From Aricia agestis (taxonomy: Eukaryota > Arthropoda > Insecta > Lepidoptera > Lycaenidae), in NCBI RefSeq assembly GCF_905147365.1, contig NC_056407.1, positions 19,451,980 through 19,515,979 on the forward strand: a DNA stretch of 64,000 nucleotides. The letters are read 5' to 3'. The notes under the pieces are model-generated. The model was not told the DNA's origin, did not search any database, and saw only the letters and a list, made by a program, of their open reading frames with translations. Made by a program: the position numbers and the translations under genes. Positions 54,124-63,966 of this stretch are shown here, piece by piece. How positions within the stretch are numbered: the stretch's first letter is position 1; each line of letters starts with the position of its first letter.

Positions 54124-54281
54124 CATCGAGGAAGTTGATTCCTAGCAATTGACAGACTAACGTTATTTGGTCGAATACGTCAATTCAATGTTAATTGTGA
54201 TCTGTCAGCTGGGTTTGACGTAACACAACCAAACTACTTAGGTCCCCGATTTGCATAGGAATCAACTTCTCTGATAGTGCA
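54121..54281. mobile_element. Family E MITE, second copy directly adjoining
   Basis: It runs from 'taccatcgaggaagttgatt' to 'aatcaacttctctgatagt'. It shares the junction sequence gatggtaccatc with the previous copy, so the two are head-to-head. Confidence 0.65.
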
Positions 54282-54554
54282 TGGTAAAAAGCCTTGGGGT
54301 TGCCTCATAAAAATATTGAGAAACACTGCTCTAAAAATTACCTACACGCGGCCTCGTCTCTAAAACTTAGGACTTTAGTAATATGTTTTCTTCCTAAAAA
54401 CCCTGAATATATTTCTGAAGAAATCCGTAAAGTTTTAAATCTACAACTATATTTTTATACATTAGTCTTCAGGTTTTCTAACAATTTAACTTCAAGAAAA
54501 ATATAGGCGTTTCTCGTTTGTGGACTGCACAAATTCAACCATCCTGCAGCCTGA

Positions 54555-55025
54555 TTTCTTAGGGTTCCCTACCCAAAGGGTAAAAACAGGACCCTATTAC
54601 TGAGACTTCGATGTCTGTCCGTCCGTCCGTTTGTGTGTCCGTCTGTTTGTCTGTCCGTCTGGCTCCTGGCTGTATCTCAGGAACCGCTATAGCTAGACTT
54701 CTGAAATTTTCACAGATTGTGTACTTATTCCTGTTGCCACTACAACAACAACATACTAAAAACAAAATAAAATCAATATATAATTGGGGCTCCCATGCAA
54801 CAAACGTGATTTTTTTGGCTTTTTTTGCTCGATATCAAGTATCAACAATGGCAACAGGTAGGGACTTGAAATTTTCACAAAGTCTTTATTTATATTATGT
54901 ACTTAAATAATAAATACTTAATAATAATATTAAAATAAAATAAAAATTGAAGGGCCTTGACCTATTTTTGCTCTATAACGGTACGGAACCCTTCGTGCGC
55001 AAGTCCGACTTGCACTTAGCCGATT
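54555..55025 (-). repeat. Dispersed repeat family A, near full-length copy (reversed)
   Basis: It runs from 'ttagggttccctacccaaag' to 'gacttgcacttagccgatta', with (gtccgtcc)n and the 'ccgctatagctagacttct' core. Confidence 0.72.
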
Positions 55026-55118
55026 ATTTACATACGATCTGTTTAAATAGAAGAAATCCAACTAGGGGCCTCATAATTTTTATTAATAGTTCGACACGAT
55101 GCAAAAAAAAAATACAAT

Positions 55119-55268
55119 CCTTAGGGCCTGTTTCACAACTTCCTGATAAGTGCCTGATAGTCTATATATAACTTTTTTGGCAAATTCTCCATACTCTATC
55201 TGTCAAGTTAAGTGGTGGATAGCCTATCTATCACCTTTCCTATCACTTATCAGGAATGGTGAAACACA
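55119..55268. mobile_element. Family F short inverted-repeat element, about 150 bp
   Basis: The ends 'cctgtttcacaacttcctga' and 'tcaggaatggtgaaacac' are inverted repeats. This is the shortest and cleanest copy of the family at 6949 and 22778. Confidence 0.6.
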
Positions 55269-55269
55269 T

Positions 55270-55890
55270 TAATTCTAAATTATTTGCCTAACATTCCTTA
55301 TAGAAATAGAATAAACTATTTGTTTATGATAACAACGGCAACGCCTTATCTCTATTATTGACTAAACGCTTCCTTTTTCTTTCTAGCAAACTCATAATAT
55401 TATTATATTTATCGTGACTCGTGTATCATCTATTTCATCTACCAAACTGTGACCTAATTTGAGATGGACCAATCAAGTTCATTGAACCAAATCATTATTT
55501 TGAAGTTCCCTAGAGTCACACTCTAAGGAACTTTAAAATAATGGTTTGGTTTGCAAATAGAAAAGATTAAATAAAACAGCAAAGTGAAATATTCTATCCT
55601 AGTCTTTTTCAGGATTTCGTCCGTCCGTTTCCAGCCTGAAAACATGACCCTTTTCCTAATTCTTTAATGTCCACATATTAATAATGATGATGTAAATTGT
55701 AATTAAGAAACTGTTAATAGATTTGACGTTTTTGCAATTAATACATTTAGAAAGATCTGGCTTTTTTTCTGAAACTAGCTACAAATTTTAGAACTTTTTG
55801 TAAACAGCTGATATTATCTATTCTATGACCGCATTTCTTTGCTGCGGAACCCGTCGTACTAAGCTTAGCTTACCGAATTAAGCTTAGTCG
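55270..55890. other. AT-rich intergenic DNA with one hairpin
   Basis: An inverted repeat around 55487-55545 ('aaatcattattttgaagttc' and complement) is the only structure seen. Confidence 0.45.
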
Positions 55891-56098
55891 TCTTAATTTT
55901 ATGTATTAGATTGTTAATTAAATCTTGTTTGTGCGCGAACTCCTCCAAAACGGCTAAACCGATTTTAAGAAATGTTGTAATGTACATTCGTTAGGCCTGA
56001 GAAGAGTTTTTATCTACTTTTTAAATTGATACTAGAAATAATTGATATGACAAAACAACGTTTGCTGAGTCAGCTAGTCAGCTAGTACAGTATAACCA

Positions 56099-56457
56099 CA
56101 ATAGACATAACTACCAGTAGTTCGACTGCAAAGAAACGGACAGGTTTCAATATCTGTCAAATTCGTCGGGTTTCACTAGTATTATGAACGGAATGTGCCT
56201 CGCGCTGGCTGATATAATTTATTTTTAAATATTTAAAATAAAGATTTCAAAATTGGATTCTGACAATTTTAATCGCATGTGCCAAAACACAAACAACAAT
56301 ACGACCAAAGAGGAACACGTCCAGCGAATATGTCATAGTTTTAAATTCGTAGGTAACAAGTTAACAACCCTAGCGACGATTTTAGTCATAATACGTCAAA
56401 TTTAAAAATTTCAACATCAGTTCTAAGTCGGTATACTCTATCATTCTGTCTACTCTG
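56099..56457. mobile_element. MITE with 9-bp target duplication, copy 2
   Basis: 359 bp, nearly identical to 36175-36526 apart from a few substitutions and a small insertion ('cgca' region near 56275). It is flanked by gtataacca at 56090-56098 and 56458-56466. Confidence 0.8.
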
Positions 56458-57057
56458 GTATAACCACTTCGAGAGCGCCGCGTGAGAGACGTCGTGTCTA
56501 CCATCTGTCAAAGCTGAGAGACAAAAACGTTGTAAATGAGCCGTCAGCATCCTGACCTTGACCAATATACAACTGACTGAGGGTTGAGTAACTCGATTAC
56601 TGTCACCAATGTCTAGGTGTAGCTGAAGTAAAGATAACACAATGAATGCAATGGTTTATGGTTATCCCTCCTCAGTGTAAAGACATTCACTGAGAGAGTT
56701 TTAAAACGCTGTTGTGTCCTATAAGACATGTAAAATTGGTTTCCGAGATCGGTTTTGGACTTGGAGTTAAATTTTACATCAATTTTTAAAACTTTTAAAA
56801 AGAGGTAAAAAGTGAAATTTGCTCAGAAAATAGCAAATTACCTACCACAATAAGAGTTTAGAAAATCCCCACATTTTTACTTTGCAGGAGTGGCTGATGA
56901 TGGTTATTCATAGTTATAAGATTACCAAAACACTTATCTTTTACGATGACTAAACCAACACCGGGTGTAGATTTGTAGAGTAGTTGAGTCATTCGTCCCA
57001 TAAATGTTCGTCCCAAAAATTTTTGTCATCCCACTATTTATTATTAGGTGCGTGTCG

Positions 57058-58125
57058 GGCTACGCGCATTATAGGGTTCCGTAATCCGTAGGACCGCTTG
57101 TTTTTGATAATTTTTGTATGGTCAATGAATGTACATTTATAACGTGTTTTACACTACTGACAACATCATTTCAGTTACGTTCAAAGGAATTTGAACGAAA
57201 AGTTCCTATATATTTCGCCGAATATTTTTTTTAATTGGTCGACTATTAATCAATAACGTATGAAGTCTTCTTAGCCGTAATAATTTTCCTTTTAAATTCA
57301 GCATATGGTGAGAGCACGGGTTTTACGAAGGGCGCGGGCGCCGGGTGGACGGGTCCGCCGCATAACCATGCCATAGCACTGAGTCACACGCACAACTCAT
57401 AATATTATAGTACTTATTTTATATTATATTTTCATATTAATTATTGTATCTTATAATTTTATAGAATTCCATATATTATATTTATATATAAAATAATATT
57501 TTGTATGTAATGTATGTTACAATGTATTGCTGAGTGCTTATCCGTCCCTGTTTTCAGATGACGGTTTACTAGGAACCACATAATACCAGGCACTGTGGTG
57601 TACGTCACGGTGATACGCCTGAGTGGTGTCCTTTTTGGCAGTAGACATGACAATGCACTACTTGTACCGTTCTTCATGATATTATTATGCTATTATTTTT
57701 GTAATTATTTTTCTTTTATTTTTCTTTATGTATTGTAATGTGTATTGTCTTATGGTAGTGCAATGTGATGTCTTATGTTAAATAAACGTTATTATTATTA
57801 TTATTATTAAATCGAAAAATTATCTATGAATAGTCTAAAATATTTTTAAAATACCTATCCAACGACACCCCAAACGTTGGGGTGGGCGCGAATAAAAAAT
57901 ATTACCCCGCTTGATGTGTAGGGGAGGTACCATAAAAAAATATTTTTTTAAGTATTTATATATCATTTTGTCGGCACCATTAATATCTGCATTCTTGCTG
58001 AATTACAGCTTTGTAGGTCCTACAGTCTCTGAGTAAAACCGTAGACAGACAGATAGACAGACGGACAGACATATGGACGGACAGACTGAAACTATAAGGG
58101 TTCCTTGTTGGCTACGGAATATGGA
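57058..58125. repeat. Split family C repeats around unassigned DNA
   Basis: A family C left part lies at 57058-57310 ('gggttccgtaatccgtagga', 'gttcaaaggaatttgaacga'). A reversed part lies at 57890-58125, ending 'actgaaactataagggttcc'. Between them is AT-rich DNA and a GC-rich patch (57310-57400) without a recognisable gene. Confidence 0.5.
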
Positions 58126-58186
58126 GAATATTATTCATATTAATGATTTCTTAAGTTTACGCGAGTATTGCTCATGATATTATAAT

Positions 58187-58350
58187 GTTGAAACACTTAC
58201 GGATTTTGTCGCGGAGCACTTTTATTAATCCCTTTCGGCTGCTTCACAGCGGCCGTGGTCACGGGTGGACTGAGGTGACAGGCGTCCAATTCATTGAAGT
58301 TCTTCAATTACCGAAGATTCATCAATTTTTGTTTGCGTTCCGATCTACGC
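58187..58350. repeat. Left inverted end repeat of the Penelope-like element
   Basis: 'tgaaacacttacggattttg' onward matches, inverted, 59400-59578 over about 160 bp with scattered differences. Penelope-like elements carry such end repeats (pseudo-LTRs). Confidence 0.7.
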
Positions 58351-58374
58351 AGAACGAACTCACAGTGTCTTGAA

Positions 58375-59275
58375 GCCAAGGTGTCCTAGATTTGTGCTTT
58401 AGTTTGTTTATAACTGGATCCCAACTAGATGGCAGCACCCAACCATCTTCGCGGTTAAAATTAGGGTGTTTTTTAATTTCTATGGCCTCACGTATCATTC
58501 TTGGGTGGTATCTTGCTTCTTTTGCCAGTACTTGTGGCTTATCAAAGGGTGCTATAGAAACGGTTAGGAAAGTATTGGAATATTTGTGAGCAGAAATATG
58601 TAATTGGTAAGCTAAAATTGATAGTTGGTCAGAAACTTGTGTTCAGCAAATATTTATATATCAGTCTGCAATATATATATCATTCTGAACAGCAGTATTT
58701 TTTTGACAGCTAAGTATTTATCAACGCCGCAATGAGTGGCCTATACTTAATTAAATTTTAGTCTGCACTCAAAGAATAAGAAAAAAATTCTGGATTTATT
58801 TATTTGTTTTGACGAGAGGCTGCGCCCCCCGAGCCCTCTTTTGTTTTATGACGGTCGCTGGCTGCTGCCGCAGCACGCTCGCTTTGCTCGCTCGGCTCCC
58901 TCAGTGCTGTCGTCTAAGCTCTAACCTAACCTAACCTACTTTTCTACTTTCTGGATTGTGTTTGTATTTGTTTTGGTGGGGGGCTGCGCCCCCCGAGCCC
59001 TCCTTTCAGAGGGGCTGCAATGTGTTCCTTGATACGGGTTTTGATGACCCTTTTGGTTTGCCCTATATAAGAGAGGCCACAATCACAGTCGAGTTTGTAG
59101 ATTCCTGCATCTTGAAGGGGTAAGTTGCATTTCACTAATGGTAAGCATTGGCTGATCGTTTCGGGCGGCTTAAAGTATGTTTTTATTCAAGCTTTCCTTA
59201 GAATGTAGCTAACTTTGTCAGTGACTCCCTTTATAAATGGTAACACTGCAGGTAATCTCTCCACTGTTGCCGGCT
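58375..59275 (-). pseudogene. Penelope-like retroelement remnant with GIY-YIG endonuclease domain
   Basis: Minus strand 59275-58944 encodes a fragment with the GIY-YIG signature (GIYKLDCDCGLSYIGQTKR and RIKEHI). That domain nicks target DNA in Penelope-like elements. A TGA interrupts the frame near 59192. A second piece at 58590-58375 encodes ARYHPRMIREAIEIKKHPNF, the usual sequence after the GIY-YIG core. The two are separated by an insertion with duplicated 'gctgcgccccccgagccctc' blocks. Reverse transcriptase is absent. This is an inactive, truncated copy. Confidence 0.78.
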
Positions 59276-59399
59276 TCACTCGGTTGTTGCTCTGTTTGCG
59301 TGGCACCCGAAGCTTATTGTCGCGTAGAACTTGTGCAACATGATGAAGCTCGGTATCCAAATGCTGTTCATCACAGATTCCTCGCGCTCTTTGAAATCA

Positions 59400-59578
59400 C
59401 CAAGTCTGCGTAGATCGGAACGCAAACAAAAATTGATGAATCTTCGGGTAATTGAAGAAGTTCAATGAATTGTACGCCTGTCAACTTAGTCCCACCGTGA
59501 CCACGGTCGCTGTAAAGCAGACGAAACGTCGGGATTAATAAAAGTGCTCCGCGACAAAATCCGTAAGTGTTTCATGTC
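59400..59578. repeat. Right inverted end repeat of the Penelope-like element
   Basis: Inverted match to 58187-58350. It includes 'cagacgaaacgtcggg', a GAAA-containing hairpin. Some Penelope-like end repeats hold hammerhead ribozymes, but I do not see a complete core here. Confidence 0.65.
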
Positions 59579-59579
59579 C

Positions 59580-60330
59580 TTCAATACCAATCACCTTATA
59601 TTATCATGAATATTATTCATCTCTGATATAATGTGTTCATGCGGACGAAGTTACGGAGAATTTTTTATAAAGTTATTAACTGACCTGCCAAACGTCTTTT
59701 TATCAAAAATTTATGTAAAATGGATGATGGCCAACTATCCGATGAGCACACAAAATTTCATCCAATATTTGGACGATTTTGTTTGATCTTAAATAATATT
59801 TTTACTTATACAAAATAAAAATCTGTTTATATTTAAATCTACCACTGTTTTGCTGTTTTTTAAGTCATAAAAACTAATTACATGGGACGAAACGCTGGAT
59901 GAAAAATAAATAAAAAATCGCCTCTAGCCATTCGTCACGTAGGGACGAACATTTGCGGGACGGAAGATGCAACAATTCAATTTGTGGAACAATCTTTACT
60001 TCCTGAGGCCTTATCTTTTTAAGGTGTTATTTTAAGCAAAGAAATTTCTTACACTTTTTAAACATCGTTTAGTGTATGAGCAAGACCACAGGTTGAAGTA
60101 TTTGCATAAAAAGTTATTGATTTCTTAATTACAAAAATAGTAAAAATAATGACCTAAATTATAGTGAAGTTTTAGCTTAGCTATATATTTTAAACTTTAT
60201 GTATTAACAGAGAAATAAAGGAAATAAACATATAAACAAAGAATAATTTCGGGATCAATCAAGCGAAGAGGCCGGGCAGTGACGGTGTGATGAAACACAT
60301 GAGTATATTAGAGTTAATTTATTCATAGGA
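59580..60330. other. AT-rich DNA upstream of desaturase 2
   Basis: No gene or clear element is seen. It should contain the promoter and 5' UTR of desaturase 2, but no core motif can be assigned safely. Confidence 0.4.
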
Positions 60331-61356
60331 ATGGCACCAACTCAGGAGAACGTTAATCAATTACACTTTGAAGAATTACACGAGAGTAATACTGTGATAC
60401 TTAAAACTGTTGACAAAAATGTAAATAATGAAGATAATGAAGTGTTTGGTGATTTTGATATTCGTAAATATGAATCGATAGAATTTAAGTCACGAATCAA
60501 ATGGTTGGACTGTAGTGTGCAAGTGTTGCTGCATACGGTGTCATTATACGGACTTTTCTGTGTCATTACGAATCAGCCAAGATTTTATACGACTCTTTTC
60601 GGTATGTTATTTTCTATGCTATTGTTTTTTTATAGTAAATATGTAGGATATGGATACTTTTAGCACAGTAAAGATATCTTTAACGTGCTCTTTAATCTTA
60701 ATAAAAATCGGCCAAGTGCGAGTCGGACTCGCCCACGAAGGATTCAGTACCGGTATAGAGTGGAAGTAGACAAAAAAATGTGTTTTTTGCATGGGACCCC
60801 CCCTTAAATATTTACTTTAATTTTATTTTGATGCGGTTTTCTTTAATAGATAGAGTGATTAAAGAGGAAGGTTTATAAGTATAATAACATTCATTAAATA
60901 GTGGAGAAGTGCTGTTAATTTTGGGGTTTCTAATATAATTTTGTGATGTCGTAAATTACATTGCAAACGCAGGCTAAACCCTATGAGATTTATCAAAATA
61001 ATGTACTAAGTATTGTACCGGCCGCCGGGGCGGGTCGCTACTTCTGTATAAATTATAGTACCTTTTTCCGTTGGGGAAATACACCTACGCATCTCCGGTA
61101 GCCTGGGTGCTTTTCCGCTTTTGGCAGAGCCACGGGATACGCGAAAGTGTAATTTCGCGTATCCCGTGGCTCTGGCAGAAACCATAATATTATACTCGTA
61201 GTGCACACTATGTTTTATCTTACAGTGATAGCCACAATATACACGACCGGCTTCGGCATCACGGCGGGCGTGCACCGGCTGTGGTCGCACCGCGCGTACC
61301 GGGCGCGCCTGCCGCTGCGGCTGCTGCTGGCCGCGCTCTTCACCGTCACGGGCCAG
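60331..61356 (+). CDS. Acyl-CoA desaturase 2, first two coding exons (partial gene)
   Basis: Exon 1 (60331-60601, 271 nt) begins MAPTQENVNQ, has a long acidic N-terminus, and ends in the first hydrophobic segment (VSLYGLF...RFYTTLF). It leaves one base before GTATGT. Exon 2 (61226-61356, 131 nt) follows TCTTACAG, completes a Val codon and encodes TTGFGITAGVHRLWSHRAYR...TVTGQ before GTGAGT. Together they give 134 in-frame residues with histidine box 1 at 107-112. The protein would be an ER membrane desaturase like desaturase 1, but boxes 2 and 3 are not in the window. Exon 2 is unusually GC-rich. The reading frame past 60601 (to a stop at 60661) is intron. The tandem array starts inside exon 2. 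Confidence 0.82.
60710..60825 (+). repeat. Dispersed repeat family A, left-end fragment, in desaturase 2 intron 1
   Basis: It runs 'cggccaagtgcgagtcggac' to 'catgggaccccccctt', then is lost. Confidence 0.6.
61121..61178. repeat. Perfect GC-rich palindrome in desaturase 2 intron 1
   Basis: 'cagagccacgggatacgcga' and its complement flank a six-base centre, just 48 bp before exon 2. It could form a hairpin in the pre-mRNA close to the branch-point region. Confidence 0.7.
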
Positions 61357-62702
61357 GTGAGTGTCATGTACCACCGCGATATACACGACCGGCTTCGGCG
61401 TCACGGCGGGCGTGCACCGGCTGTGGTCGCAACGCGCGTACCGGGCGCGCCTGCCGCTGCGGCTGCTGCTGGCCGCGCTCTTCACCGTCACGGGCCAGGT
61501 GAGTGTCATGTACCACCGCGATATACACGACCGGCTTCGGCGTCACGGCGGGCGTGCACCGGCTGTGGTCGCACCGCGCGTACCGGGCGCGCCTGCCGCT
61601 GCGGCTGCTGCTGGCCGCGCTCTTCACCGTCACGGGCCAGGTGAGTGTCATGTACCACCGCGATATACACGACCGGCTTCGGCGTCACGGCGGGCGTGCA
61701 CCGGCTGTGGTCGCAACGCGCGTACCGGGCGCGCCTGCCGCTGCGGCTGCTGCTGGCCGCGCTCTTCACCGTCACGGGCCAGGTGAGTGTCATGTACCAC
61801 CGCGATATACACGACCGGCTTCGGCGTCACGGCGGGCGTGCACCGGCTGTGGTCGCACCGCGCGTACCGGGCGCGCCTGCCGCTGCGGCTGCTGCTGGCC
61901 GCGCTCTTCACCGTCACGGGCCAGGTGAGTGTCATGTACCACCGCGATATACACGACCGGCTTCGGCGTCACGGCGGGCGTGCACCGGCTGTGGTCGCAC
62001 CGCGCGTACCGGGCGCGCCTGCCGCTGCGGCTGCTGCTGGCCGCGCTCTTCACCGTCACGGGCCAGGTGAGTGTCATGTACCACCGCGATATACACGACC
62101 GGCTTCGGCGTCACGGCGGGCGTGCACCGGCTGTGGTCGCAACGCGCGTACCGGGCGCGCCTGCCGCTGCGGCTGCTGCTGGCCGCGCTCTTCACCGTCA
62201 CGGGCCAGGTGAGTGTCATGTACCACCGCGATATACACGACCGGCTTCGGCGTTACGGCGGGCGTGCTCCGGCTGTGGTCGCACCGCGCGTACCGGGCGC
62301 GCCTACCGCTGCGGCTGCTGCTGGCCGTGCTCTTCACCGTCACGGGCCAGGTGAGTGTCATGTACCACCGCGATATACACGACCGGCTTCGGCGTCACGG
62401 CGGGCGTGCACCGGCTGTGGTCGCAACGCGCGTACCGGGCGCGCCTGCCGCTGCGGCTGCTGCTGGCCGCGCTCTTCACCGTCACGGGCCAGGTGAGTGT
62501 CATGTACCACCGCGATATACACGACCGGCTTCGGCGTTACGGCGGGCGTGCTCCGGCTGTGGTCGCACCGCGCGTACCGGGCGCGCCTACCGCTGCGGCT
62601 GCTGCTGGCCGTGCTCTTCACCGTCACGGGCCAGGTGAGTGTCATGTACCACCGCGATATACACGACCGGCTTCGGCGTTAGGGCGGGCGTGCACCGGCT
62701 GT
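61239..62702 (+). repeat. Tandem array of desaturase 2 exon 2: about 10.3 copies of a 142-bp unit
   Basis: Each unit holds about 120 bp of exon 2 (from atatacacgaccggcttcgg to gtcacgggccag), the donor gtgagt, and the short spacer 'gtcatgtaccaccgcg'. Unit starts step by 142 from 61239. The first unit alone has a splice acceptor before it. Copies are about 97-99% identical and alternate at one site (gtcgcacc or gtcgcaac). Copies 8 and 10 share five further changes. The last unit stops after 'gtgcaccggctgt' at 62702. Because 142 is not a multiple of three, frames rotate, giving 141-codon open frames on both strands; these are not separate genes. Confidence 0.93.
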
Positions 62703-63385
62703 AATATTGTAATATTTAGTAGTGTCTTTAGAAAGATTGCCGCTTAACCGTAGTAAAGATACAGAAAAAATTCGCGCACAGGAAGGCGCACAGCGATAAT
62801 GGTTTGATACCATATAGGTACGCTCACGCGTTTTTGGTCAGAAAACAATTACCAAATACATAAATACATTACTTCATTACTATATTATGTCAGTAGTACT
62901 ACTGACATTTTGGTCACAAGATGGTAAAGTTAGCCCATTGTCCTTGTCGATGAATAGAAATAATTGCTCGAGTTGACCTTTATTATTGCGGTGTCGTCCG
63001 CCGTACGCGAAACGTGACCGTACATGCGACACAAGAGGCACGTGAAATTTGTTGCGGTCTTCCGCCAAAAGATATTTTGAAGTTTTCACTATAGTTCAAA
63101 ACAAACTTCGTAAATAAGTTTATCTTAGCGTCACAGTGGTTTGAAAGTTCTAAAGTGCGACAGACGCAAACGAAAGTGCGATGTAACTAGCACACGGGCA
63201 GTATAGCACTAGGTATATACATATATTATATAGGTATATCTACGGTGAATAATCTCGCAGCGCAATCAATCCATACTCCACAGCTCGTAGAACGGAAACA
63301 GATTCCAAATACTGGCTGAACACCAGTATTTTGGCAAGGCATCCAAAATGCTATAACAAAATGGTTTACTATTCGTCCTTGTGAA
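62703..63385. other. AT-rich DNA after the exon array
   Basis: I looked here for the next desaturase exon (YEWVRDHR...HH and TDADPHNARRG) on the plus strand and did not find it. The rest of the gene is beyond the window or missing. Confidence 0.5.
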
Positions 63386-63387
63386 TT

Positions 63388-63575
63388 AGCCCGGCGGCAC
63401 ATTATCCGAAATTTCTGATCAGAAAAATTCGGACGCCCGCCGGAACGCACTCTGGTCATACAGTTTGTTATAGACCCCGCACACTATCAGAATTTCTTAC
63501 GTGTCAAAATGTATGAGCGGGGCGGGGCGTCCGAATTTTTCTGATCAAAAATTCGGATAATGTGCGGCCGGGCTT
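63388..63575. mobile_element. Foldback MITE, about 188 bp
   Basis: Arms 'agcccggcggcacattatcc' and 'ggataatgtgcggccgggct' enclose a second inner inverted repeat around 'ctgatcagaaaaattcggac'. TTAA-like text borders the right end. Confidence 0.65.
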
Positions 63576-63914
63576 AATTTCGTAGGCTAAGTGCAACACT
63601 TTATAAGTTTCATGTGAACTCTTTAGCAAGGGTATAAGAAGTTTTGGTCCAACCTCCGGACATGGTGATAATTTTGGTAACGATTAAATAGTCTCAGCCG
63701 AAAATTTATTTTATACAATGGATTTATTACGATTTAACAAAATATTATCCTATCGTTAAATTTTTCGTGGACTAAGTTATTGTTTTAGTTTAGGGCTATT
63801 TCTACAGAAAAAAGAAAAACCTTTCAAGTTTCAGACTTCAGTGCATCCGTCTGTTCAGTGTAAGCTTTTTGACGTGTAATAATATCTATTATAAGCAGTA
63901 TGCACTACCAGCTA

Positions 63915-63966
63915 CCATGAAATGAGAGTAAAAGTTATGCACGGCCGGTGTATAACTTTTACTCTA
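63915..63966. repeat. Short perfect hairpin
   Basis: 'gagagtaaaagttatgcac' and its near-complement 'gtataacttttactct' surround 'ggccggt'. It may be a very small foldback element. Confidence 0.5.

Larger units (their letters stand above)
53548..54328. mobile_element. hAT-type element, 781 bp, carrying two family E MITEs
   Basis: The ends cagtgtatttcaacctgtgg (left) and ttgagaaacactg (right) are the classic hAT 'cagtgtttctcaa' type. Flanks ctttaaag and ctctaaaa match at 6 of 8 positions, as a degraded 8-bp duplication. There is no transposase; the inside is largely later insertions (53706-54123 and 54121-54281). Confidence 0.68.

Noticed and set aside
59400..59578. A hammerhead ribozyme call
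   Set aside because: Only a GAAA hairpin is seen; a complete CUGANGA core with the three stems could not be found by eye.
60602..60663. Extension of the 110-codon frame as a small separate protein
   Set aside because: GTATGT at 60602 is a good donor that joins exon 2 in phase and restores the desaturase sequence, so the extension is intron.
61239..62702. CRISPR-like array
   Set aside because: The units are directly abutting 142-bp exon copies with no unique spacers, in an animal genome.
61201..62747. Overlapping 95-147-codon frames on both strands as separate proteins
   Set aside because: They arise because a GC-rich 142-bp unit is repeated and its length rotates the frame. Only the first pass through exon 2 reads as desaturase in phase with exon 1.
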